Assembly: GCF_014805685.1 (NCBI RefSeq)
Contig: NC_060906.1
Span: forward strand, 11,472,846-11,536,845
Length of the DNA stretch: 64,000 nt
Direction: 5' to 3'
From: Silurus meridionalis
Taxonomy: Eukaryota; Chordata; Actinopteri; Siluriformes; Siluridae
Made by a program: the position numbers and the translations under genes. Numbering within the stretch: the first letter of the stretch is position 1; the number at the start of each line of letters is the position of its first letter. The notes beneath the pieces were generated by a model, which was not told where the DNA came from, made no database searches, and worked only from the letters and a program-made list of their open reading frames with translations. Shown one piece after another: positions 29,307-42,706 of this stretch.

Positions 29307-29366
<60 letters not shown>

Positions 29367-29373
29367 ACATACA

Positions 29374-29404
<31 letters not shown>

Positions 29405-30912
29405 GTGTACATATATAAACTTAAAATTTCCTATGTAACTGAATAAATCTTACCTGATTGGATGGATTTTGCTTGACCAACTAAGTGTCCAACTCCATTG
29501 GCGTGTACAGAGTCTGAGCAAGTCACATGACCCCTAGCCAGTGTGGGTACAGGTTCAAACTCTGGATCTAGGTCTAGGATCAACTGGTTCAACTGTTCAA
29601 TTGATTGGTCAATATCCAAAGCAAGGGAAGTAAATTCATCATCCTTGTCTGCATTTGGCTCCACCACCAGAGAGCTGTTCTTAATCCCTGGTTCCACCTT
29701 GTGTTCCAGTCTGTCTGACATGGTGTAAATGTACGAACCGGAAGAGACTAGCTGTTGCTGTTTGACCCACATGTGTGTCTGATTACTGTTAGATGTTGTG
29801 TGAGTGTGAGTCCGTGTGTCTTCCGTGTTCATTCCATCTGCAGAATCTTCTGGATGGGAAGTATATTCATGTGTACTCAATACAGCAAGTCTAAGTCCTG
29901 TTTCTTTGGGTTGCGATACTAAAGCAGCAGATGTATACACATCCTCATCCTCTAGGATATTGGTTTCTCGTTGTGCACTTGTAGTTTTACCATTCAAGTG
30001 AAAAGAAGTAGAGTCTATATGATGAAAATGTTCTCCCGTTGCTCTCTCATCTCTGTCACATGCAATGGCAAGTTCAGAGGAACGAGGCTGCTCTCCTGCC
30101 ATGCTGTCCCCAAAGTGGCTTTCTGGACTTGGCTGTGGAGTCCTGCGCCTGCTGCTCCGGTCCACAGTGAGTTAGTGGAGAGGCCCGAATCACTGCTCAC
30201 AGAGGATAGTGCATTCAGTCAGCTGAGCTGGGGGTGAAATGAGCACAAAGAATAAGATAAAACTATTGAAATAGATAGCATATATAGGCAGTTGCATGCA
30301 AGGTAACATCAAAAACTACAAAATATTATTTACTGAAGAAAAAAACTTTTTTAAGGATCATAATATTAATGAGATCATGTTAGTCACAGGTTTTTTATTT
30401 AAAAATAAATAAATAAATAAATGTATATTAGACAGGGTCATGTCTCTTTTTGGTTACATGTCTTCAATTACACGTGAATTAAGATGCCTGTTTCTATGTA
30501 TAGAAAGATTATATTGTTTATAAACGATATGTATTATGTACACATCCTAGATATTTAAAAATCTAATTCTCTGACAAGAAAAGTAGAGAAATTTCCTAAA
30601 CGCCAATATCGATTTAATCACGTACCTCGTTGTGCATGATTGCAAATATTACTGTGTTCATTCTCCCAAAACATTATTTCTGTTTACATTTCTAATAGTT
30701 ACTTTTCAAGCTATACCCCATTTTAAAAAACACATTTCAGTGATCCTTATATTTGATAAGTACAGTGGGCTGTACAGGTGTGTTGAAAACCAAGTCACTG
30801 CGGAATCCTCTGCTGACGTACACTTCTGCTGTGTATCAGATCTGACAGTCTAGGCTCGCAATGTCAACACAGTGAATAAAGGGTTTTTTACACACAGATA
30901 CATATGCACACA

Positions 30913-30956
<44 letters not shown>

Positions 30957-31103
30957 ACTGACAAACTTAATCTGGATTTACTTTTGTCTGACTATCATCA
31001 CTATGTTCCAGCTCATCATTCATGCAGCAGCAGCTGAATACTAAGCAGACTTGATAAAATGTGTCATCTCTCTTTTAAGCACACATAGACGCAAACACCA
31101 GCG

Positions 31104-31142
<39 letters not shown>

Positions 31143-32170
31143 ACAGGTACGACTCATGTTCTTTAAATAAAAAAATGTATACAATCGATAGAAAATAAGA
31201 GGCACGTGATGAAAAAGTAATCCTTATTGTTGTATATTCAACATCATAATACAAGGAATGAAGGAAATTGCCAGAAAGAAAATAAAAAGAGTCCTGTATT
31301 GTTTTTTCTTTTTACTTTGAGAGCTCAATTGTGATTTCCTATAATAAGACAACCTCCAACACCAAAACATGCCTAGGGGTCATATGCATATATACACATG
31401 CCTTTACATGAAACCACCAGAAGCTTGCGCAAACCCAAACATCACTAAGTTTCATTCTTTATCACAAACTCGCATCACTTTTTCCCATCGCACACATCTG
31501 GAGTTTAAAAAAAAAACATCTCCACTCCGAACCCCAGCGAGAGGCTACCGACACGCTGCTCTCTCACACAGCATTCCAAACCCAGCAGTTAATCAATCTC
31601 TTCCATATGTTGAGATGCACCGCACATTCCAGAGTGTGTGTGTGTGTGAAGTAAAAAAAAAACAACTTTTAAATGTTGCCATGGTGACACTGAGGCCAAC
31701 ATAGAAAATGCTTTGAAATGACTTTATACATAATGAAGTTCTCTGGCCACATACAAATGCTGTCTCCACTGTGCTCCTACTGTTTTGTCCCCTAATCTCT
31801 GGATCATGTTAGGGGTTTTGCCCTAGTGCCTTTCAATTCTGTCCGTAAGAGGCATGTCGACTGGTGCGTGTTCGTCTGTGCGTTCGTCAAAGCTTCAACA
31901 TTCGAAGAAACACAAGTGGATGAACAGAGATAATTATAGAAGCGGAGACATCATCCGCACATAAAAACACACCGAACAGCAACAAAACACACGTCGCATA
32001 CACACGTCTTTCACAATTAGTTTTTTTCCCAAAAACTCGACAGATGGAAATCCAAATACCAGCTATGCGTGATGACCCACAGCTGGCTGGTGAAACACAC
32101 ACACACACACACGACTCAACAATCCACTCTTCGTGAGGTCATCTTTCACAGGAATTATGGTCATACCGAA

Positions 32171-32267
<97 letters not shown>

Positions 32268-33057
32268 GGCTAGAATAACATCGTATCCCTCTTATTGCAT
32301 TATTAACTTCAATTATTCTGCTTAACTGACATGTCCTCTATTAAATTGTAATTAGGAATTAAAATCGTCAATGAAATTCTAAAAAAAAAGCCCCAATGCA
32401 GCAGACATTCACATGGACTATAGTTTTCAAAAAATAAATCCTATATAAGATATCGTAAAACCTAAATCGTCATAGAACACATTTCACTTAACCATTCATA
32501 AATATACAATGTTGTTTATTGCACAAACATATCTGCGTAAAGCATCTTAACTCTCTTATCTTAACAGATAAGAGCTGCAAAGTAGGAACGCATATGAAGT
32601 ATATCAGGCAGCTTTAGGCATTTTTTTTGTCTGTGGCAGAAGAAAAAAAAATAGTTTCTAACCGTTTGATCCTGCTGGTTCAGTCCATGTCCATTCTCTC
32701 AAAAACGTTTCTCTCTCCTTCTTGCTTTTCTTTGCTTCCTCACTCACTCAGTAGAGCTTCGCGGGGGCGGGCAGCTTGCATTCTTTACCATGAGGTGATA
32801 ACAGCTCCCCTGTGTCGTCTTTTCTTTCCTAAACTTTCCTTTTATTTTCTTGCTCTCTACCTCCTATTTGTATTCCTTTTGCCCAAATTCTGCAAGGATA
32901 TGAATCCCTCCCTCTTTTTCTTTCTTTCTTGCTGTTTTACTTTCTTTTCTTTTTTCCAGGTAACCCCGTATTTTGACTCTCTTGATGTACAGGAGAGGGG
33001 ATCCTAGCTAAGGAAACATTATTCCTCTCAGAGCAGCCAACGGTCCACACACACACT

Positions 33058-33116
<59 letters not shown>

Positions 33117-35687
33117 CCTTGAGCCGTCCAAATATGGTCTGGGGAATGTAAACAGGAGGGTGGAGCTACATGTGGGTGGATAGTAAAGTAGTAAAGAAAC
33201 AAAGAGCAAGGTAAGGTTGTGACATAGGAGGTAAGAGAGAGTAGAAAAGTCTAGAGATATGAATGGGTTGTGGAGAAGATGGGAGAAAGTTAGGTGAAGT
33301 GAGAAAAATGTATTCCACTGCATAAAATGCATGAAAGCAAGCTGTTTATATTACACATGAACACATGGGACTATAAATTCGCCTCTAAAATCAGGGCATT
33401 GAAATTCCCTTTACATCAGGCATCTCTAATTACACAGTGGTTCAAAATTGACTGACACAACCAGATGTGCATCAACTGTAAATCACTGCCCTCTGACAAA
33501 CACACACACTTGTGTTTGGGTTTGTTTTTTTGGTTTTTTCAGAGAGTGACGGAGAAAAAACAGGCTGCTTTTAAATATCCGGCCTGTTATTTCCTCTGTC
33601 TGGAGCCTGAAATGGGTCCAAAAATGTTTTACTCCCTAAACGGTCACATACAGATGGTGTGGAGTCTCCATTAGTGAAAGACTATAGTCTTTGGACTATA
33701 GTGGTAGTTTTCTCTCTGTCTCAAAGTTTCTCCTTCTAGCTTTCTGTGACAGGGAACTTCCATAGCTTTGGGTACTTAGATCCGCATTATCATTGATATA
33801 AAAATCAAATGCTTTCTCTTTTGTTGAATCATAATGGCAGCAAAATAATATGAGACAACAACTTCTGGTAACATTGTGATCTTGGTAGGGAGTATGCTTT
33901 GTATTTAAAAAGAAACATATTAATAGCTTTTTTTCTTACATGCTAGTTGTATGAGCGAATGCTGGTTGCAGCATTTACATTTATTGCATTTGGCACATGC
34001 CAAAGTGGTTAAGGGCCTTGCTCAGGGGCCCAGAAGTGGAAGCTTGGTAAGGTTAGGATTTGAACTCATGACCTGATCCATAGACAAATGCCTTAACCAC
34101 TAATCTACCAACCATAGCATGGTTGTTGATGCTGGTTTGGCTCAATTTTCCTGGGATTTCCTCACACAATTATTACACAAAATGGTGCAAAAAGGTATTA
34201 CAGGCAGAAATGTTGATAAGAGAGCTCCGGGAAGAATGAACAGACCGGTGTGAATGAACAGAAAGGCAACAACTCAAACCAGCACTCTTTACAACCATGG
34301 TGAGCTGAAAAGCTTTTCAGAATGTACAACACATTAAACGGTGGATGGGCTTCAACAGCAGAAGGTGCACACATGGCAGCCAAGAACAGGAAATTGAGGC
34401 TATAATGGGCACAGACTCAACAAAACGGCAATTTCTTTCAATTATTGTAGCTAATGTAAGCATTTTACATTCTCATCACTGGAACTTGCCTGTTTGAACT
34501 TGGCTGCGCTTTCTTCACAACAGTTCATTCACTTCAGAATGGTTTACAGTAATTCAAGCATTTTGATTCAGTCCTGTGAAAAGATGACGCAGGGGTCAAG
34601 CCAGTGAGTCTGGTAAAGGGTTGAATGTATTCTCTTAAATGGCTGATTCCAACTATAGGTATATAGCAGAGCACCATTTCCTCATTCATGTTTTCAGTAC
34701 TTCCATGATAAATATATCTGGGGCATTATTTACCGGTACATTATTTAGAGGTTAGTGCAAGAACACTTGCACAGCTGCAAACAGTATGTTAAGTGAGTTA
34801 ACTAATGTTAATAAATGCTGAACAAGTTTTCTTTGTTATAGTGTATTGTGACAGGTTTTGCTATTCTTAATTATTACATCTATCTGCGAACACAAAGTTA
34901 TCAGCAGTGAATAAACAGGGTATTTGGGATTGTAGAATGATATTTCTAAACTGCTAATTTTAGAAATAAAAATCTGGATAAACTTTCTTTCGGCTTCTCC
35001 CATTAGGGGTTGCCACAGCGGATAATGCCTATTTATGATCCGCATGTTTGATTTGGCACATGGTTTTACGCTGGATGCCTTTCCTAACGCAACTCTCCCC
35101 ATTTATCCGGGCTTAAATAAAAACCCTAGATATTGGCATTAAAACATTTTTATAATATGAACTGGTGACTGCTTTTTTGGTTATTAAATAATGTGTTGAA
35201 TATAGGTTATTGTAATCGTTTTAAAAGTAATATATAATTTTCTATTGAGTATTTTAAACTTTAATATTAATTCAATAATAATAATAGATTTAATTTTCAT
35301 GCATGCACATGCAAGTAAAGTCGCATCCCATTCTCCCATTCATTCACTCATTTATACACCACTCATTCATTCATTCAATTATTAATTCCAAAAACAAATT
35401 CTCAGCAAAGTTTATTAAGGTTAGGCGTATTGATATGAAATTAAAAGTATTAATGGTTAACCTCTATATCCATCCCTAGAGTATATTCCCGTAGTTGACA
35501 TCTAAAGGACTAAAATGAGTCTGTCTATAGTTTGTTTAGTGCTTTAAAGCCAGTTCATGCTTAAAGCCACAGCATTCCAACAATATAGTACATGAATGGA
35601 GAGCACAAGAAGTGCAATTCAAGAAGACTTAAGAGGAATTTTTAGGATTCTGGGCTAACTATATGTTACCTTATAATGGTTATGCCA

Positions 35688-35756
<69 letters not shown>

Positions 35757-38700
35757 TGTGTCTTGTTTTGTCTTGTTCCTTGAAATTATGTGGACCACAT
35801 CTCTAGTAAAACAAATGCAGTAAATATTCCCCAGACACCGGTCTCTAGACTTCAGTATCCTGTAAACAACAGCATCCTGAACCCATTCACAGTGTACAAC
35901 AAAATAGTGGTGAGAAATATACAACGTCAAACCTACACACAAACTATTCATTCATGAGCACATGTGTGTCTGCAGCTAGTAAGTTAAGATTTAGATCAAA
36001 TTTAAGGTAAGATAAAATTTATCCAAATGAAAGGACATAGTTTGTTTCAGTTAGTTTCATAGCTTGATTCAGGTCAATCTTTTTGGCTTTGACAGCATCA
36101 AAATGGCAAAGCTGAAATGAAGAATATGATTACTGTAATAATATCGATAGATCTCTTACATTTTATAGTCTGAGCAAAATGCTTATAAAAGACACTTCAC
36201 ATATTTGTGAATGGTCCTGACTTCCATCCATCCATGCATTCTCTATACCACTTATCTTATACAGGATCACGAAACTATCTCCAACCCGGTGCACAATGTT
36301 GAGGACAACCTGGAGAGATTAAGAACCCTTCACATGGTCCTTTACCAACAGTACACATTCACACACTTCAGATACATGTCAATGAAGTAGTGCGGCACAG
36401 GGTTGAGGCAGGATTTAAACCCCAATCCCTGTTGAAGTGAGGCAAATGATTAAACATGATCTCTTTGAACCAAACAGAAGATAAGAACATGTCTGTGTGG
36501 ATACAGTACCTCCTGCTGTAACGTTCTCATAAGAATCCCAGTGAACCAAAGGATCCAGTGTGTCATAGTCAATAATAACTGCAGAGCTGTTCATCCAGCC
36601 GACACTCCCTTTACACAGAGTAACTAACATCAGCATGACAAAGAGCAGATCTGTGCCAAGTACACAGGCTTTCTGATTTTATTTTATTTTGTAATTCTTT
36701 ATATTTATGAATATGAATGTGTTTGTCCCCTGAGGCGCACAGACAATTTTTTCTGTGAATGTGATAAAGAAGCTGTTACTTCACTTTATTCTTCTCCTAA
36801 AGTTCTGGACAACAAGGGGCTCAGTCTTAATATACAACCAAAGCAATTTGCATTATACTTTATTCATTCAATCAAGTAATTATCACTAATTAGGATGGCA
36901 AGATTAAAATGCTTACCTTGTGGAAAACCTGGAATTTGAGCCATATTTTCTGAGAAAACTACCTCCACCTCTGTTTCCTCCAAAAATCTGGGATCTGTTT
37001 TAGAAATAGACAGAGTGTCATATTTTTACTGTTTTACTGTTGCATACGCACCTATGAATGCTATGTCTTTCACTTTCCTTCTAAGGACGTCATTTTGAAG
37101 TGTAATAGTATTGACTCAGTAACAGTGTATGTAAACAGTGTAAATATATTTTACAGGCTTCTTTAATAAAAAAAAAAATAAATACATTTAATAAGTTTAG
37201 CCATTTTTTACTTCAATGTATATGCTGCTTTAGAAATCTATCAAGAACAGTGTATTATTCAGATATAATATAATTCTTATATTATTATACAGATGCTGTA
37301 TAAGCAAAACAGTCCGGGTCTTTACTATATACATTATAGTCATTTCTTTGTAAAAGTTGGTGGTATTGATGGTTTCCAGCAAATCATGCTTGCTGTTAAT
37401 TCTGATATCTGCTCAGAATTTGATAACAGCATTCTAGCTTGGTGGACCCATTTTTTAAAATATGGATGTAACTTAATCATCATCGTCTTTCGGCTGCTCC
37501 CATTAGGGGTTACCAGCGGCTCATCCGTCTCCATACCCCATTGTCCTCTACATCTCCCTCTTTCAAACCAACTACCTGCATGTCTTCCCTCACCACATCC
37601 ATAAACCTCCTCTTTGGCCTTCCTCTTTTCCTCCTGCATGTTGGCTCCATCCTCAGCATTCTCCCCCATGTCCCTCCTCTGCACATGTCTCCCTCACCTT
37701 GTCTCCAAAACGTCCTACATGCGCTGTCCCTCTAATAAACTCGTTTCTAATCCTGTCCATCTTCGTCACTCCTAACGAAAACCTCAACATCTTCAGCTCT
37801 GCTACCTCCAGCTCCACCTCCTGTCTTTTACTCAATGCCACTGTCTCTAATCCATACAACATCACAGGTCTCACCACAGTCCTATAAACTTTTCATTTCA
37901 CTCTTCTATCACAAATCACTTCTGTCACTCTTCTCCACCCACTCCACCCTGCCTGCACTCTTTTCTTTACTTCTCCAACACACTCTCTATTACTTTGCAC
38001 TGTTTACCCCAGGTACCTGAACTCCTCCACCTTCTCCATCTCTTCTCCCTGCAACTCCACTGCCCAGTGTCACTCAATGTTCCTGATCTGACATGCAAGT
38101 GTCCATTACACAATCTTTGATTTGTCCTGCAAATATTGTACAGTTCATGACTTTTTTCAACACTTGTTTGTTTTGTACAAGAATGTTATTGCAAGAGCAG
38201 TGAGAAATACTCTACTCCATAGTAGGACTTCAGTATGCCATCTTAGGAACAGACTATAGAACTTTCTTTCTCCATGAGCCCAAGATTTTTTGCCTTGGTC
38301 AAAAACACTTCCCATTTCCTTGACAGGAAGCAGAGACACTGCATCAAGCATATTGTATGAGATAGTCATTGCTACAAAGATAAAAAGTGTAGCAGCTGAA
38401 CCTGGATCCTATTATAAGCCTAACCCTTACCTTAACACACAACATTGTACAACATTAAACAAAATATTACACACAGTTATCCAGTCTGGAACAAATTAAA
38501 TAGTTTTTAGCTCCTTGACATTTGTTTTGCAATGAATCTTTCAAGAATTATGAGCTCAGGCCAGAATATTACTAGTGTTAAAAAATGAAAAGAAGATGGC
38601 GGGGGCTTCCAGAGAGAGAGTCAGGTCATATCCTAGAAATGACGATGGGCTCAGCTGTCATTTTTTGCAATGCAATTAAAATGTTCCATTATGCAATATA

Positions 38701-41700
38701 TATAAAAGTGGCAGGTCATCATACAGTCTTTAAAATAATCATTTTGTAAGTATGTTTAACATTTTATCCCTCTGTTACACCTGCATTTTTTTGTATGCCA
38801 CACCACAAAGAAAGACAACTGGAAATCTATGTTCTCCTTGAAAGTGCATTTCAGACTGACAAGTACCTTTGTTTGCGAGATCAAGCTCCTTTTTGTGGAA
38901 GACGGCGGGGTGCCCATGAAGAGTGCCTGTGTGAAACTGTATGCGAAACACAGCTTCTCTGCTCTTCTTTGTGACGTTTTTATGATAGCATACAATCTGC
39001 AAAAAAAATCTCATTGTAGTATCACTTACACAATTTAAATGAAATGTTAAAACTGTGGTGCACTGCTACAAAATGCTGACAATGTATGAGTGAGTAGTCA
39101 CATAAGACGTGTCATTAACTCACCACAATGTCTCCTTTGAGAAGCTGTGGTGGTTCCAGAGCAAAATACACTTTGTCCGTCTGACCCACAGAGACCTGAC
39201 TGAGAGTCAAATACATTTAACGATAGTGCCACCTCGCCACACGTGATAATTTCTTTGGTGTAATGTGTGAGTATCTTACTGTATTCCGGTTGTGCACACC
39301 AGCTGCATGTCTTGGTATACTTTCACAAATAGACTGCATACTAAAAAAAAAAAATGCATGCTTTAAGAAGCAGAAATGTAGACATTTAATACGGTTTAAT
39401 ACTAATGAGTCTGTGTCTGCGAGTGTGTTTAGTTCTTGCCTGTGGGGTGCATGTTTGGCATGTTCTTCAGAGAGATGAAGTGGAAGAGGAGAGGAGAGGA
39501 GTTTATCTTAATCTGATGGGCCAGGAGCTTGCCAAACATCTGCACATACCTGAATCACACATACTACCATCAATCTCTTCATAGCATTGCAATAAAATTC
39601 TTTCCATATTAACAGACACAGGTTAAATATCTGCTGCTTAAAAATGCAAGGGATGGGAATCTGATTTATGACACAAAACACTATTATAAATATATAATAT
39701 ATATAATATAAATATTCTACAGGTTCTGGACTTGTACTCGAGAGACGGAACAGCATTCTTTCAAACGTTATTCCCTCACTTCATATTTTGTTGACCGTGG
39801 TGGAAAAAATGTCAGAGCAAAATCTCCTACAGGTGTTCAACTTCTGACTGGCTTCTAACTGAGTCATTCTGAAGGCCATAGCATACGATATACATGAGTT
39901 TTATCCTTGGCAAACTATCCAGTGAGCCCTTGTTCCCTGTGAAAGGGAAAATTATACTCTAAGAAAGCACTCCTTTCAAGATAGAAACATTTTATAATTT
40001 GATAAAGCAAAAACCATGAACAATAACCTTGCAGTGATTTTTTAATAATCCTTTCCTCTGACAAAAATTCAGCCTGGACCATGTCATTATTTTTGTGAGC
40101 TTTTGGATGCTATAACATATGTGTTGATTAAAAACATGGTATTATTCCTTCTAATAATTAATTTCATACTCTGAAAGTAGAATAGGATAGAAGTAGAATA
40201 GAATAAGATAATATAAGCATGTAATACAAACAGAAATCATACAATAATCTAAGAAACTTTATATCCATACTCTAATATCCAGACATCTCTGATATCTGAA
40301 ATATATAGTGTTTAGAAGTATTCAACGTATTCAATAAAAGCATTTAGAGTGTTATTTATACATGAAATGAAGCTCTCAGAAATGTATGCAAATTTGTGGA
40401 CTGCTGAGTACATTTAAAGATGAATACTTTTGTACTTTTACTCAATCAAAAGTTTAAAGGTAGTACTTTTACTGGAGTCATATTTTACCTACTGTATCTC
40501 TACTTTTACTCAAGTACATGCTTTGTGTACTTTGTCCACCACTAACAAGGAAAACTACTGTATTTTTTTTTTTTGGCTACGATTTGAACAGTGGCCAAGT
40601 TAGGGATCTAGGTGGTGTTCAAATGCTGAGTATAAGTTACTATGATCTGTTTCAGTAATATTTTTGCAAATTTGCATGGACTGAGTGAAATTATGCATGT
40701 GATCTGAGTGGACAAGTGGGCAGGATCTAACGCCCTACAGTAACAAAGCATTCCAGTGGCGCACAGGATTAAACATGCACTTTATGCTTGGGGTGCAAGC
40801 TGTATTCCTCATTGCAGATTTGGCAACATGTGATGTAAGATATAATTGCATATAAACTCTAAACTAAACTTACACTACACAAAGTGGTGCAAGTGAGAGA
40901 AACACTATAAAATGAAAATAATAGATTAATGGAAATAATTTAATGCATCATTTTAATGGTAGAATATATTAAAAGGTAAGTTAATGATTCAGATGTGTGT
41001 GGTGTTTAGGTCAGGAGAGAAGACCTTGCTGGCCCTGATGGCCTGCCACTGCAGGATTCAGACCCACACTGTGCCTGCTTGTGCATTTATCTTTGTAATG
41101 ACAGGCTTATGCGTGGCAACCAGACTCAAATATTAATCTTGGTGTATTATGGAATGACTGTTCTTGCTGACAGTCTGATCACATCCTTCATTACATTCTT
41201 AGTCACCTAAACAACAGTTCCTCATCTGTCATACTGAATGTTGTGACTATATTACAGTTTATCTATTCACAGATCTTACTTCAGTCACTGTTTAGTTTTC
41301 CTGTTATCACCCAATTGATTATTTTCCTATAACAGCACTTTCTAAAATGTTTACTTCCTTATACAGTATACCAGTGTATTACCAACATGAAGAATTTTTT
41401 ATTAATTTTATAATAACATTTAATTTTCTAGAACATTCACCAAACAATTTAGTTTTTCTTTTTACATACATTGGATAACAGAAATGCCATGTTACTGAGA
41501 GATCTCTTGTTTTGAAGAATTTTTAGTGTCAAAGCAAAACACAAAGAAATTGCTTTTACATCTGAAAATGATGACACAGACGAAAAAAAATGCTAAGTTG
41601 TTTGATGTATTGGAAATTTTAAACCGAGTGCAATACAAATTCGCTGAACTCCTGTCTCAAACATGCAATTATAAAAGTAGCATCTGATCAGTAGGAAATC

Positions 41701-42085
41701 AACAGCACTGTGAGATACGTACAACATGAAGAGATGTTTAGGGGCAGCTGTAAACGCTATTTGTCCCATTCATGGTAGCGCTTTTATAATTTGATAAAAT
41801 TGTAATCATATTGCATTTGGTAATCGGTACTTCACAGAGAAAATCAACAAGAAATACTACTGTATAATGCATGTTCTGTGTCATATTTGTATCACACAGA
41901 ACATGCACAAATCACATGTTTAAAATTATCCCCTTTATGCCACTTTACTCCTATGACTGATCTGCTGCATACACAATACTTAGAGAGAAAATGTTTGCCT
42001 TTTTTGGGATGGAGTCAAGAAGGAAGCCATCTTATCACTGTAGAACCTTTTCATTGTGTAGCAGTCTAAAGCCTTCTCATCACTG

Positions 42086-42126
<41 letters not shown>

Positions 42127-42665
42127 GCAATGAGAAATCAATGGATAGACAATGTAGAAATGCTTACAGGTAGCTAAAAATTCGCATTTACAATACTGTA
42201 CATTTGATCCAGTAAAATCGTATATGTATTATAATATACGCTAATAACCGGTGCATTATTGATCTTTCATGTTAGCTATGGAGCTGGCAGGCATTTGGAA
42301 ATCACATGGCAACCCTCCCACAAACAAAACAAAACTTTGGCTCAAAGTTCATCCAAGGAGCCTCTTATCCCTGACCTCTTAAACACACTTTCCTTAATAT
42401 GAAAAATAATGTGTTATGCAAAATATATTTATATTTATATCAGGGGATTACTTTGATTTAAGTATTTTGTTACAACAATTAAATATTTTTACTCTTGATT
42501 AATGGCATTTAGAATTTCAAGAAGAGAAGAGAAACTTGTTTTCTCCCCTTTTATCAAAATTTTTTTTTAAACATTTTTTTGCAATTAATTGAAGTCTTTC
42601 ATCTTTTCATATTCATCCAGTGGATGTTTGTTATACCTGTATATTTGTTCAAAGAGCTAGGTTTA

Positions 42666-42706
<41 letters not shown>

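Larger units (their letters stand above)
25330..29453 (-). other. tns3 intron of 4.1 kb
   Basis: The flanking exons join in phase (TCA G + GC TCG), so no exon is missing. It holds (CA)n at 26,692-26,739 and 27,943-27,995, a short Tc1-type element at 28.52 kb and tetranucleotide arrays at 29.31-29.40 kb. Confidence 0.8.
30240..36509 (-). other. tns3 intron region, 6.3 kb, with unfound linker exon(s)
   Basis: The exon ending at 36,510 leaves phase 1. The family predicts a segment like HTQGP..DGSLYAKV followed by basic and Ser-rich sequence before the SSDSG motif. I searched by eye on the minus strand and did not find it. The region holds (CA)n at 30,910-30,955, 31,104-31,139 and 33,061-33,114, (ATCT)n at 32,171-32,267, (TG)n at 35,693-35,756 and repeat fragments at 34.0, 35.0 and 36.2 kb. 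Confidence 0.6.

Noticed and set aside
29235..29438. Open frame reading repeated YLSI then YIHT
   Set aside because: Pure translation of ATCT and ACAT arrays.
33122..33142. A possible 21-nt tns3 microexon on the minus strand (CCCCAG acceptor, reading DHIWTAQ, then CAAG/GTCGTG), in phase 1 on both sides
   Set aside because: The similarity to the expected HTQG segment is only a few residues, the donor is weak, and it borders a (CA)n tract. Too little to call.
37541..38020. Plus-strand Ser/Pro/Leu-rich frames at 37.5-38.0 kb
   Set aside because: They are antisense to the RTE-like LINE remnant on the minus strand.
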